Positions 23,086 to 31,625 of a DNA stretch of 35,663 nucleotides are shown here, one piece after another; position 1 is the stretch's first letter, and every line of letters starts with the position of its first letter. The translations under genes and the position numbers were made by a program. The notes below the pieces were generated by a model that saw only the letters and a program-made list of their open reading frames with translations, made no database searches and had not been told where the DNA came from. The stretch comes from CAIZGX01 sp964430305. Its GTDB lineage: Bacteria > Bacteroidota > Bacteroidia > Flavobacteriales_D > Sanyastnellaceae. The stretch spans positions 1-35,663 of the forward strand of contig CAYSEX010000022.1 of NCBI GenBank assembly GCA_964430305.1, written 5' to 3'.

Positions 23086-23315
23086 TTACTGCAAGTTTAA
23101 CCGGTTTGGTAAAAATTATTTTTTGGTTGATAGTTGTTTCCTCAATCTTTCGGTTTTTCATTAAGCTAACAGCAAATTATGCCGTTCGAAAAGTGAATGA
23201 AGAGGTTAAGCAACAGCAACGAAGGGAAGGTGAAGTTCATGTTCAAAAAGAGACAAAAACGCGAAAGTCAACACCGGAAGGTGAGTATATAGATTATATA
23301 GAAATTAAAGATTAG
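23082..23315 (+). CDS. Small single-pass membrane protein, DUF4834 family
   Basis: A 77-residue protein with one membrane helix at about 7-27 (LVKIIFWLIVVSSIFRFFI), followed by a basic, charged tail rich in Lys, Arg, Glu and Gln that ends YIDYIEIKD. This layout and the position directly before a YfhO gene match the DUF4834 family of Bacteroidota. Function is unknown. It is coupled to gldA by an ATGA overlap and is seven bases from the YfhO start, so the three genes form one operon. Confidence 0.75.
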   Translation: MITASLTGLVKIIFWLIVVSSIFRFFIKLTANYAVRKVNEEVKQQQRREGEVHVQKETKTRKSTPEGEYIDYIEIKD

Positions 23316-23322
23316 TAAAGAC

Positions 23323-26220
23323 ATGCTTAAGAATCCCTATTTTCAATTGGCTTGGCCTCATGCCATAGCTATTGCAGTTTTAATTGCAATTTCTGCATTT
23401 TATTTTTCTCCAATCATGAAGGGATATGATTTGGAGCAGAGTGACATTGTGCAATGGAAGGGGATGTCACAAGAGTTAATGAATTATCGCATCTTGCATG
23501 ACGAAGAAGGTTTATGGACAAACAGCATGTTTGGAGGTATGCCGGGTTATCAGGTGTCAACAGAACACAACGCGAACATTCTTCGTCCCATTCTTTTGTT
23601 CTTCCGTTTGGGTCTACCCGGTGCAATAGGCACTTTATTTTTATGCTTTATTGGTTACTATATCCTTGGCCTTTGTTTGCGTCTTGGTCCATGGTACAGC
23701 CTCATTGGCTCCATTGCATTTGGATTAGCAACAATTAACATTTTGTATCTAGGTGCCGGTCATACGGGAAAAGTTACTGCCATTGCATTTATGGCTCCAA
23801 CATTGGGAGGTTTAATTCTAGCACTGCGTGGTAACCGAATTCTGGGAAGTGCTGTTTTTATGTTGTTTTTGGGATTAAACATTGCTGCCAATCACTTGCA
23901 AATGACCTACTATCTTGCGTTTTTACTAGGAGCTGTTGTAATTGCAGAGACTGTGAAATTTATTTTGAATAAAAAGTTCAAAGAATTAGCCATAACCGCA
24001 GGCTTCCTTGGTTTAGCAACGGTAGCTGCCGTTTTACCTAGCGCAAGTAATTTAATGGCAACACAAGAATATGGTGAGTATACCACCCGTGGTAGTTCAG
24101 AATTGACCATTAAGCCTGAAAACGGCGGGAATACAGAGCAAGAGGGCTTGAGTGGTTCGTATATATTAGATTACAACTATGCATCTGGAGAACAATGGGG
24201 AATCTTAATTCCCAATATAAAGGGTGGTGTATCGAAGCCATTAACCGAATACCAAGATGAAATTGGAAGTCTTTCAAAATCGAATAAAGAGATTAGTAAG
24301 TTCAATAAGGATTGGAAGCAAGCTATGCAAGGCAAGCCTTCGAGTTACTTTCAATTGTCAATGTTACAAAATGGGGTTTATCCGACCGCTTATTGGGGAG
24401 ATCAAAATTTTACGGGCGGCGCATTTTATTTTGGAGCGTTCATTTTAACCCTCATGATTTTGGGTTTGGTTGGATCTAAAGACTCTTTGAAATGGCCGTT
24501 TTTAATTATTGGAATTTTGGCTCTGATGCTTTGTCAGAAAGAAATGACAGGGATGAATGAATTTTTCATCAATAAGATTCCGCTGTACAACAAGTTTCGC
24601 GATAGCAAAATGATTTTGGTATTAATACAGGTTATGGCGGGTGCAATGGCCATGTTGTTTTTGAAAGATTTAAAGGAAGGTCAACTGGCTTTTGGAGGCA
24701 AAGCAAAAAAAGTTCTCATTGGTGCTTCTGCAATTTGGATATTGGCTCTTGGATATCTATACTTGAATCCAAGTGCTGCGGGTGAAATTCGAAATGTCAA
24801 TGAAATTGAGTCCATTGCGAAAATCAAAGAATCTGCGCCGCAAATGTTGAAAGAACAGCTTGCAGATACTCCTGATCAAATAAACGCTCAATTGGCGGCA
24901 TTCAATGAAGAAGCTGAAGATTACGAGGGAGCAGTTTATTCCATTCGAAAAGAAATAGCAAAATCGGATTCAGGTCGTTCATTACTACTGGCTTTCCTCG
25001 GGGTTTTGGTTGTTTGTGTATTTCTTTTCGTGAAAAATGAAAGTGTGCACTTAGCCATGCTGCCTGTGGTCGGACTTATTGTATTATTCGATCAATTGTC
25101 AGTGTCTAGAAGATATCTGAATACCGATATGGAAAAGGGGAAATATGCATCGTTCATACCAGAGGGCGATAAACAACTTCCCGTTAAACCAACAAAGGCC
25201 GATGTTTCCATTTTGCTCGCAGAGAAAAAAAATGTTTCAGCCTTTGATGAAGAAGTGAAAAAGTTGAAGCAGGCTATGGATGCGAGTGGTATGTATGGTG
25301 CGGTTAAGAATCAGAAAAATTTAGATACACTGGCGCAATTTGGTGCGTTGGGATTGAATACCGATTACCGTGTCTTAAAACTAGGAAATCCATTCAATGA
25401 GGCGAGAACTTCTTATTACCATAAAAGCATTGGTGGATACCATGGTGCGAAGTTGAAGCGATACAATGAGTTGATTGATTTTTATTTGTCATCTCAAATT
25501 CAAAGCGTGACTGCTTTTCAGCAAAGTAAAATGGAGTATTTACAGTCATTGTCTCAGTTGGGTAATGTCACCCAAGCTATGGCTGATAGTATTTTCATGG
25601 TACTTGATTCACAAGAAATGAAAATGCTCAAGGAGCAAAATGTCTTGAATATGTTGAATACCAAATACATCATATTCAGTCCAGAGGCCGATGCCAATGT
25701 AAACAAATGGTCATGCGGGAATGCTTGGTTTGTAAGTGAAGTGAAGCAAGTGAATTCTGCCGATGAGGAAATGCTAGGTTTAAAGGACTTGAATGTCTAT
25801 AACACAGCAGTTACACAAAGTAAATATCAGTCTATATTTCATACGGGATCAACTTCTGTGGATTCGACCTCGAGCGTTATACTGAAGAAATACGCAACGA
25901 ATGAATTGGTATACGAAGCTTTAAATAATGCTAGTTCCGAAACACCCATTGTATTCAGTGAGATATATTATCCGAAAGGTTGGAAATGCACTGTTGATGG
26001 TCAAGAGGTTGAATATGCACCTGTGAACTATGTGTTGCGAGGAATTATGCTGCCACCGGGCAAGCATGAAGTGGTTTGGAAATTTGAACCTGAGGTTTGG
26101 AGCAAAGGAAATACCATTTCCACTGCAGGATCTATTTTGTTCTGTCTGCTTTTGGGGTTATCAGGATTTGGACTTTGGCGCAATCGCAAGCAAGTGAGCA
26201 ACGAAGAGAAATCCGAATAG
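23323..26220 (+). CDS. YfhO-family polytopic membrane protein
   Basis: A 965-residue inner-membrane protein with many hydrophobic helices in its first half and a cluster of later ones around residues 380-490 and 555-590, plus one near the C-terminus. A large soluble part lies between about 600 and 930. The early GYDLEQSDIVQWKGMSQEL segment in the first loop, with its acidic residues, and MFGGMPGYQVS are characteristic of YfhO, a GT-C-fold family. GT-C enzymes use lipid-linked sugars as donors, and YfhO of Firmicutes is linked to lipoteichoic-acid glycosylation; the acceptor in Bacteroidota is not known. Its last 60 bases overlap the convergent gene at 26161. Confidence 0.85.
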   Translation: MLKNPYFQLAWPHAIAIAVLIAISAFYFSPIMKGYDLEQSDIVQWKGMSQELMNYRILHDEEGLWTNSMFGGMPGYQVSTEHNANILRPILLFFRLGLPGAIGTLFLCFIGYYILGLCLRLGPWYSLIGSIAFGLATINILYLGAGHTGKVTAIAFMAPTLGGLILALRGNRILGSAVFMLFLGLNIAANHLQMTYYLAFLLGAVVIAETVKFILNKKFKELAITAGFLGLATVAAVLPSASNLMATQEYGEYTTRGSSELTIKPENGGNTEQEGLSGSYILDYNYASGEQWGILIPNIKGGVSKPLTEYQDEIGSLSKSNKEISKFNKDWKQAMQGKPSSYFQLSMLQNGVYPTAYWGDQNFTGGAFYFGAFILTLMILGLVGSKDSLKWPFLIIGILALMLCQKEMTGMNEFFINKIPLYNKFRDSKMILVLIQVMAGAMAMLFLKDLKEGQLAFGGKAKKVLIGASAIWILALGYLYLNPSAAGEIRNVNEIESIAKIKESAPQMLKEQLADTPDQINAQLAAFNEEAEDYEGAVYSIRKEIAKSDSGRSLLLAFLGVLVVCVFLFVKNESVHLAMLPVVGLIVLFDQLSVSRRYLNTDMEKGKYASFIPEGDKQLPVKPTKADVSILLAEKKNVSAFDEEVKKLKQAMDASGMYGAVKNQKNLDTLAQFGALGLNTDYRVLKLGNPFNEARTSYYHKSIGGYHGAKLKRYNELIDFYLSSQIQSVTAFQQSKMEYLQSLSQLGNVTQAMADSIFMVLDSQEMKMLKEQNVLNMLNTKYIIFSPEADANVNKWSCGNAWFVSEVKQVNSADEEMLGLKDLNVYNTAVTQSKYQSIFHTGSTSVDSTSSVILKKYATNELVYEALNNASSETPIVFSEIYYPKGWKCTVDGQEVEYAPVNYVLRGIMLPPGKHEVVWKFEPEVWSKGNTISTAGSILFCLLLGLSGFGLWRNRKQVSNEEKSE

Positions 26221-26856
26221 AACAGTTGGAGTTAGGCTAAACGGGAAATGTGTAGCCGCGTAGAAAGGTTGTGTAATTCCCAAACGCTGATGAGGACCAG
26301 CGACAGAAAAGAAGGATAGCGTCATTTGTACCAACATGCTTATTAAGCCAAGTATGTGCAGTGAATGGACTAGTTTTCTATTCGATTCTATTTTTTGATA
26401 GAACAGATAGGCGAGCATAGCAAAGACTCCAAAGAATATGTCAAAGTTTAATCCGAGAATAGTCATCTCCATTGGCGCTTGTCTGTCTTTGGAAAGAAGC
26501 AGAAATAGAATTCCCAATGGAATTCGAATGGTCTGTAAAAGAATTAAATTCTTTTGGTTTAGGCCAAGGAACAATCGTTTGCCTCTGGGAGTAGCATTGA
26601 GAAAAATATAAATGGCAATGGGGAATAAGAAAGGGAATAAGAGATGCAATGCGCCAGATTTTTGATCCATATACCATCTGTTCAGCGATAAGGTAGTTTG
26701 AAAGAGAATCCAGAATAGAAGTCCAAGTTCAATGGTCAAAATTCTTTTTTGAATTCGTTCTGAACTTGAATAAAGCAAAACCCCTAAAAGCAACGCTGCT
26801 AAGAATAGAATGCTAATGTTTATTAGGTGTGTTGAAAGGGAAATGTTTTCAATCAT
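26161..26856 (-). CDS. Conserved seven-helix membrane protein, unknown function
   Basis: A 231-residue protein with about seven hydrophobic helices and short loops. The segment MEMTILGLNFDIFFGVFAML resembles a set of Bacteroidota membrane proteins I have seen with an MTFEG-x-NFDIL motif, but I know no function. Its ATG overlaps the stop of the upstream DCC-family gene by four bases (ATGA), so the two proteins are probably made together. The 3' end runs 60 bases antisense into the YfhO gene, and the overlap encodes the end of the last helix and the PKSKS tail. Whether translation really reaches that stop cannot be tested here, but there is no earlier one. Confidence 0.75.
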   Translation of the reverse strand: MIENISLSTHLINISILFLAALLLGVLLYSSSERIQKRILTIELGLLFWILFQTTLSLNRWYMDQKSGALHLLFPFLFPIAIYIFLNATPRGKRLFLGLNQKNLILLQTIRIPLGILFLLLSKDRQAPMEMTILGLNFDIFFGVFAMLAYLFYQKIESNRKLVHSLHILGLISMLVQMTLSFFSVAGPHQRLGITQPFYAATHFPFSLTPTVLFGFLFVAHLLAIAPKSKS

Positions 26857-27257
26857 GGTAATATGTATTCTTGAATCTCATTGTTGAATGAGCAAGCGTT
26901 GGTTGAGTATAGTTTTTGTCGGTTCTTAGAAATTATCCGGTAGGTGACATTCACCAGCAGCAAGGGTAAAACATGGCATAGGCCCAAAAGCATTCGCAAC
27001 TTAGAAAAGGGTTTTGTGAAAGCGTATAATTTGCGCAAAGCTTGACCCTCGGTGTGAAATTTTTGATTTGAGAACAAAACAAGTGAGTTGGCATTCCTTG
27101 CTATTTCCGGCATTTGCAAGTATTCAGCTGACTGGCCTTGAATTGGAGCGAAGTAGATGTTTTTGGCTCTGTTGTTATAGAAAATCTGCACGCTTTTGTG
27201 ACAAAAACCGCACGTGCCATCAAAGAATAATATATTTTTCTCGTGCAACTCATCCAT
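26853..27257 (-). CDS. DCC-family thiol-disulfide oxidoreductase-like protein
   Basis: A 134-residue protein with the family motif D-G-x-C-x-x-C near the N-terminus (FFDGTCGFCHKSV; Asp13, Cys16, Cys19), followed by a short thioredoxin-like fold. Residues HTEGQALRKLY are the conserved second block of the DCC (DUF393) family. Such proteins are predicted to be redox active and are often encoded with membrane partners, as here. The frame opens at a TTG at 27266, but the ATG at 27257 is the better start; a TAACTTTG box lies six bases upstream of it. The spacing to the membrane-protein gene is an ATGA overlap. Confidence 0.85.
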   Translation of the reverse strand: MDELHEKNILFFDGTCGFCHKSVQIFYNNRAKNIYFAPIQGQSAEYLQMPEIARNANSLVLFSNQKFHTEGQALRKLYAFTKPFSKLRMLLGLCHVLPLLLVNVTYRIISKNRQKLYSTNACSFNNEIQEYILP

Positions 27258-27263
27258 AATGAA

Positions 27264-27271
27264 CAAAGTTA
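27264..27271 (-). promoter_or_regulatory. Putative -7 box of the DCC-membrane protein pair
   Basis: The minus strand reads TAACTTTG, an exact TAnnTTTG match, six bases before the ATG at 27257. No -33 TTG is seen. It supports the shorter start and an almost leaderless message. Confidence 0.35.
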
Positions 27272-27286
27272 ATGCATGGGTGTCTT

Positions 27287-27294
27287 TACATTTG
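27287..27294 (+). promoter_or_regulatory. Putative -7 box before the GNAT/FemAB-like gene
   Basis: TACATTTG is an exact TAnnTTTG match, ten bases before the ATG at 27305. The upstream ATG at 27272 would lie before this box and so would not be on the transcript. No -33 TTG is found at the right distance. Confidence 0.3.
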
Positions 27295-27304
27295 CATGGA
27301 GAAA

Positions 27305-28561
27305 ATGAAAGCGTGTTTACTGGAAGAGAGAAAAGTGAGTCGTTGGGGGCTCAGAGAGGTTGGCTTGACTTACCAAGCTCATCGCAGTTTTTCTTTGGTT
27401 AATATTCAGCATTGGAAAGCGGTTGTTGGGGATACTAATTTGTTTTTGTCACCGTCCTATTTAACCGCGGTGGACTTGGGGCATCCTCAAGCCATGACCT
27501 TCATCCTTTTTTACAAAGATGATGAGCCTGTTGGCGTGGGTGTATTTCATGAAATATGTTTTATCAGCGGTGATTTAAGCTCGCATGTGAATACCACAGG
27601 AGGAGTTGAGATTGTGGGAAGAACATTTAAGAGTGCTACATCGAGATATTCAATGTTGGTCTGTGGGAATCCGCATTGTACGGGTGAGCATGGTTATTAT
27701 TTCAAGGATGAAATAAACGCACATGTTGCTATGCAAGCCTTGTGCGCGGCAGCGAATGCGCTGACGGTAACCATGCGTGCTCGTAAGAAGCGTGCTATGG
27801 GTATATTGATTAAAGACTTTTATCCCAATGCATTTGAACAAACGGATGAATTGAAAAAATGTGGTTTTCATGTTTTTCAGGTCGATAACCAGAACAGAAT
27901 GCACTTGGCAGATCATTGGTCTGTTTTGGATGACTATCTCAATGATCTCAATACAAAATTTAGAACGAAGGTCAAGGCAGTGTTGAATAAATCAAGTGAA
28001 TTGCAAGTGCGTGAGTGGCTTTTGGAAGATATGCAGAAAAATGTGCAAATCCTTCAAGTATTGTACAGAGCGGTTTATGATCGTGCTGATTTTGCCATGG
28101 AACCCATGAGTATGGAGTTTTTGTTGCACTTGAAAACGCAGCTGAAAGAACGAATGTTGGTTCAAGTTTTTGAATTACAGGATGAGGTAATAGGTTTTCA
28201 AATCGGAATTATAAACGGTCTAGAGCTTGAAGCTTTTGCTGTTGGAATAGATTATAGCCAAAATCAACAGCATTCCATATACGGACGCATGCTTGTTGAG
28301 TTCATTCAAATGGCAATAAACAAAAAGTGCAGTTCAATTGCATTTGGTAGAACAGCAAGTGAAATGAAATCAACTTTTGGCGCATTTCCTGTAAAAATGA
28401 AAGTAGCCGCGCGTCACCCGGGCTTTTTTCGGAACATGATGCTAACACCTTTTTTTAGAAATGTGCATCCTGCTCATGAGCCACAGCGTTTCCCATTTAA
28501 GGGTGAAATGGCTGCACGCGTTGAGCATGAACAGAAAATTTGGAACAATGAAGTTGACTAA
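27305..28561 (+). CDS. GNAT/FemAB-fold N-acyltransferase-like protein
   Basis: A 418-residue cytoplasmic protein. ATG codons at 27272, 27296 and 27305 share the frame; I choose 27305 (MKACLLEERK) because the putative -7 box lies at 27287-27294. The C-terminal half has the acyltransferase layout: LNTKFRTKVKAVLNKS, a basic helix; VQVFELQDEVIGFQIGIING strands; and HSIYGRMLVEFIQMAINKKC leading to IAFGRTASEMKSTFGA. It resembles the BioF2-like/COG3146 type of GNAT enzymes, some of which act in cell-wall or lipid metabolism. Substrates are unknown. It is distinct in sequence from the FemAB-like protein at 12740. Its stop overlaps the MFS gene by 14 bases. Confidence 0.7.
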   Translation: MKACLLEERKVSRWGLREVGLTYQAHRSFSLVNIQHWKAVVGDTNLFLSPSYLTAVDLGHPQAMTFILFYKDDEPVGVGVFHEICFISGDLSSHVNTTGGVEIVGRTFKSATSRYSMLVCGNPHCTGEHGYYFKDEINAHVAMQALCAAANALTVTMRARKKRAMGILIKDFYPNAFEQTDELKKCGFHVFQVDNQNRMHLADHWSVLDDYLNDLNTKFRTKVKAVLNKSSELQVREWLLEDMQKNVQILQVLYRAVYDRADFAMEPMSMEFLLHLKTQLKERMLVQVFELQDEVIGFQIGIINGLELEAFAVGIDYSQNQQHSIYGRMLVEFIQMAINKKCSSIAFGRTASEMKSTFGAFPVKMKVAARHPGFFRNMMLTPFFRNVHPAHEPQRFPFKGEMAARVEHEQKIWNNEVD

Positions 28562-29777
28562 GAAGCAGGAGCGAGTTGTTCTCATTACACTAGCTGCAAT
28601 TCAATTCACTAACATTGTGGACTTCATGATTATGATGCCCATGGGTGATCTGCTGAAACGAGATTTACATATCAATCCAACAGGATTCGGATGGTTGGTT
28701 AGTGCGTATGGACTTGCTGCAGGGATTACAGCGTTTATCGGAGTTTTTTATCTCGATTCATTGGATCGAAAGCGAGCACTTTTGGTAGCTTATCTGGGAT
28801 TTATTCTCGGAACTTTGAGCAGTGCAATTGTACCAACAACTACCAACTTGGAATTGAATTATGCTTTATTTATTGGTACGCGTGTATTCACCGGATTTAC
28901 AGGGGGGTTGTTGGGTGGACTTGTCATGAGTATTGTTGCAGATGTATTTCCAATGGAACGTAGAGGAAGAGCTATGGCTACCATTACGCTTGCGTTTTCA
29001 TTTGCTTCGGTTGTTGGTGTGCCCATTTCGTTGATGCTGGTAGATTTATTTGATGGCAATTGGCACGTGCCTTTTTATTTGGTAGCAGGTTTGGCGGTGC
29101 CATTTTGGATTTTAGCCTGGATTTATCTGCCTCGACTGAGAGATCACCTCGACTCAAGTAAAAAATTTCAACCTCTCGAGACCATTTCGTACACTTTTAA
29201 AAATCCTGCACAACGCAGTGCGTTACTCTTCACAATATTGTTGGTTCTGGGACAGTTCACAATCATCTCCATGCTAGCACCATTCATGATAAGCAATGTG
29301 AAATTGGAACAAGAAGAAGTGAAATACATGTATCTCGTAGGAGGCTTATGCACTGTAGTGAGTTCCATTTTAATTGGAAAGTTCGTAGATAAATTGGGGA
29401 GATTTCGAATATTTCAATTCTTCGCATTGGTCTCCATTGTTCCCATATTTGTAAACACACATCTCAGTGAAACGCCATTGTGGTTAGTGCTTATCTTGTC
29501 AGGTATATTTTTCATTTTTGTAACTGGAAGAATGATACCTGCAAATACTATTATTTCGGGCGTTGTAAACCCGAAATACAGGGCAGGTTTTATGAGTTTG
29601 AATTCAGCAGCGCAAAGTTTAGCGAGTGGGGCGAGTGCCGCTATTGCTGGAATGATTGTGGTGCAGCCAGATGTCAATGGCCCCATGTATCACTATGATA
29701 CGGTAGGGTATGTTGCAATTTCATTTACGCTGTTAGCTATTTTAGTCATGATTCGTTTAAAGAAAATATCTACATGA
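28548..29777 (+). CDS. MFS transporter
   Basis: A 409-residue inner-membrane protein with about 12 helices. The frame opens at 28461, but the upstream 29 residues lack any transporter character and lie within the preceding gene; the ATG at 28548 (MKLTKKQERVVLITLAAIQF) is the natural start, 14 bases inside the neighbour's 3' end. The helix 2-3 loop has the family motif in the form YLDSLDRKRALL, an acidic-basic variant of G-x-x-x-D-x-x-G-R-R, and the C-terminal half has the matching LIGKFVDKLGRFRIF. It is most like the drug/sugar efflux MFS group; the substrate is unknown. The TGA overlaps the following ATG by four bases. Confidence 0.85.
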   Translation: MKLTKKQERVVLITLAAIQFTNIVDFMIMMPMGDLLKRDLHINPTGFGWLVSAYGLAAGITAFIGVFYLDSLDRKRALLVAYLGFILGTLSSAIVPTTTNLELNYALFIGTRVFTGFTGGLLGGLVMSIVADVFPMERRGRAMATITLAFSFASVVGVPISLMLVDLFDGNWHVPFYLVAGLAVPFWILAWIYLPRLRDHLDSSKKFQPLETISYTFKNPAQRSALLFTILLVLGQFTIISMLAPFMISNVKLEQEEVKYMYLVGGLCTVVSSILIGKFVDKLGRFRIFQFFALVSIVPIFVNTHLSETPLWLVLILSGIFFIFVTGRMIPANTIISGVVNPKYRAGFMSLNSAAQSLASGASAAIAGMIVVQPDVNGPMYHYDTVGYVAISFTLLAILVMIRLKKIST

Positions 29778-30025
29778 GAGCCATTGAGCAAATTCCACAC
29801 GAGCGTATGCGCATTGTAATCCATTCTTGGAATGGAAAGTGGATTGTTGAGTTCGAAGCAGCTTCGTACAAACAAACCATTAAAATTGATCAAGAGCAGC
29901 TACCGAATGTAAATGACATTAAAAAATTACTTAATCAAGATTTTTTGAATAATATTGAAGAACAATTTCAGCAATTACACAAACTATGGACTCTCAATTA
30001 CCGACAAACCCTGAACCCGCAATAA
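29774..30025 (+). CDS. Small protein of unknown function
   Basis: An 83-residue predicted soluble protein with no signal peptide or membrane helix. The first half looks like beta strands (RMRIVIHSWNGKWIVEFEAA), the second half like one long amphipathic helix rich in Gln, Leu and Asn. I do not recognise a family. It is supported as a gene by the ATGA overlap with the MFS stop and by its place in a run of overlapping plus-strand genes. Its last 40 bases overlap the start of the OmpH-like gene in another frame. Confidence 0.55.
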   Translation: MRAIEQIPHERMRIVIHSWNGKWIVEFEAASYKQTIKIDQEQLPNVNDIKKLLNQDFLNNIEEQFQQLHKLWTLNYRQTLNPQ

Positions 30026-30660
30026 ATTCTGTGAGCCAAGAAAAGAAAGGCGTTCCTTATTTAACTGTACTTGCTTTGCTTGTGTCAGTTGTTTCTTTGA
30101 TTTTTGTTTTGCTGCAATACAATCAAATTTCCACACTGAAGGAAGAAGTGAGTAAATCGAAAATTACGGACTCCATAAGCCCTGGCCAAGTGAAGGTGGC
30201 CTACGTGAATCTAGACTCCATCAACGCTAAATATGCGTTTATTCTTGAGAAATCGAAAGAGCTTCAAGCAAATTTGGAAACAGCCGATAAAAAACTGCAA
30301 CAAGAAATTCAAACGCGACAAAAAGAAGCTGATGAATTAATGTATTACATGCAAAATGGTAATCCTACAGCTGAGGATAAACGAGTGAGTGAGGGTAGAC
30401 TTATGCAACTTCAAAATGAATTGGCTCAAATTCAACAGCAGGAAGAGCAGCGACTCATGGAAAGTGAAACCGCCTTACAAACTGAATTGCATAACAGAGT
30501 GAGCGAGTACATTGAAAAGGTGTCGAAAGAGCAAGGGTGGGATTATGTCTTTGCTTATCAGCAGGCCGCTCCATTGTTAATGTTTGGAAATCCGTTATAC
30601 GATTTAACGAACACTGTAATTACTGGGTTGAACGAGGAGTACGCCAAAACGAAGCAATAA
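29986..30660 (+). CDS. Membrane-anchored OmpH/Skp-like protein
   Basis: A 224-residue protein. Instead of a cleaved signal peptide it has a 24-residue polar N-terminus, one membrane helix at about 25-45 (YLTVLALLVSVVSLIFVLLQ), and then a periplasmic part. That part starts like Skp/OmpH (VKVAYVNLDSI), continues as a long coiled coil rich in Gln, Glu and Lys (about 75-180), and ends in the family's second block (GWDYVFAYQ). Skp chaperones outer-membrane proteins through the periplasm; a tethered version would hold clients at the inner membrane. The only in-frame ATG is at 29986, so the 40-base overlap with the preceding small gene is real if that gene is real. Confidence 0.85.
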   Translation: MDSQLPTNPEPAINSVSQEKKGVPYLTVLALLVSVVSLIFVLLQYNQISTLKEEVSKSKITDSISPGQVKVAYVNLDSINAKYAFILEKSKELQANLETADKKLQQEIQTRQKEADELMYYMQNGNPTAEDKRVSEGRLMQLQNELAQIQQQEEQRLMESETALQTELHNRVSEYIEKVSKEQGWDYVFAYQQAAPLLMFGNPLYDLTNTVITGLNEEYAKTKQ

Positions 30661-30663
30661 ACG

Positions 30664-31212
30664 ATGACCATTGCCGAAATAAAATACAAAGAGAATATTG
30701 CTGAGTACATCTTGTATTTGTGGCAAATGCAAGATCTACTTCGTGCTGTTCAATTTGATGTTGACGCCTTAGACGGATTTATTCGATCGTACTTGCCCAA
30801 TGAAGATCGTGTGGCCATAGAAAAAAAGTGGTTCGCAGAATTGGCTGCTACCATGAAAAACGAACGCGTCGTAGAGAAAGGATCTATTTCGGAGTTGTCT
30901 GAATTAATTGGTGAATTAAATTTTTTGCATCAGACTTTAACCACCTTGCTGAAAGATAAAGAGTACATGGAAGTGTATTCCTCTATTCAAGAGCCATTGA
31001 GTGAATACAGGAAGCGTTCGAATGTTGATCAAATGTCTGACGTTGAAATGTGCTTAACCGCGCTATACGGACTCTTAATGCTCCGTTTGCAAAAGAAAAA
31101 TGTGTCTGAAGAAACCCAAGAAGCGATGCAAGTTTTTTCGAGATGGATTGGGAAATTATCTGGTCATTATCACGCGATGAAACGCGGTGAGTCACTACAA
31201 CATTTTAATTAA
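30664..31212 (+). CDS. DUF4924-family protein
   Basis: A 182-residue soluble, largely helical protein. The ENIAEYILYLWQMQDLLRA start followed by ALDGFIRSYLP matches the DUF4924 family, which is nearly confined to Bacteroidota and has no known function. No signal peptide or catalytic motif is visible. The start is three bases after the OmpH-like stop, so it is in the same transcript. Confidence 0.8.
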   Translation: MTIAEIKYKENIAEYILYLWQMQDLLRAVQFDVDALDGFIRSYLPNEDRVAIEKKWFAELAATMKNERVVEKGSISELSELIGELNFLHQTLTTLLKDKEYMEVYSSIQEPLSEYRKRSNVDQMSDVEMCLTALYGLLMLRLQKKNVSEETQEAMQVFSRWIGKLSGHYHAMKRGESLQHFN

Positions 31213-31241
31213 GTCTCCGTTCAATTTTTAAATATATTTTT

Positions 31242-31625
31242 ATGCGATACCTTTTATTAATTTGCTCAGTCCTTATTTGTCAAATATCTTTTTCACAAAG
31301 CCACTCAGATTTTGGAATGGTGAAAGTGTTGTCAGCTCAAACTCAGAATACATTTGGATACAACGCTGGGTATTATGTTGAGTTCCAAAACAATTCGAAA
31401 AAAGTAGTTGATGGACTGAAATGGGAGGCGAAATTTTATGACAATTTCGGAGATTTAAAAGGTACACGCGAAGGTCAATGGCAGTCTGGGAATTTTACTG
31501 ATCCTATTGCAATTGGAGGAAAAACACAAGATTTAGAGACGGTCTGGGTTGAGGGAGCAACAAAAGTCTTTATTCGAATAAAAACGGTGCACTATACAGA
31601 TGGCACGGTCACGAAGCGCAATTAA
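31242..31625 (+). CDS. Small secreted protein of unknown function
   Basis: A 127-residue protein with a good signal peptide (residues 1-19, MRYLLLICSVLICQISFSQ). The mature domain of about 108 residues is predicted all-beta, with Trp and aromatic residues at regular spacing (GLKWEAKFYDNFGDLKG, DLETVWVEGATKVFIRIK), suggesting a small immunoglobulin-like or FxLYD-like fold. I recognise no family. It follows the DUF4924 gene by 29 bases and its stop abuts the dtd stop on the opposite strand, again without a terminator. Confidence 0.7.
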   Translation: MRYLLLICSVLICQISFSQSHSDFGMVKVLSAQTQNTFGYNAGYYVEFQNNSKKVVDGLKWEAKFYDNFGDLKGTREGQWQSGNFTDPIAIGGKTQDLETVWVEGATKVFIRIKTVHYTDGTVTKRN

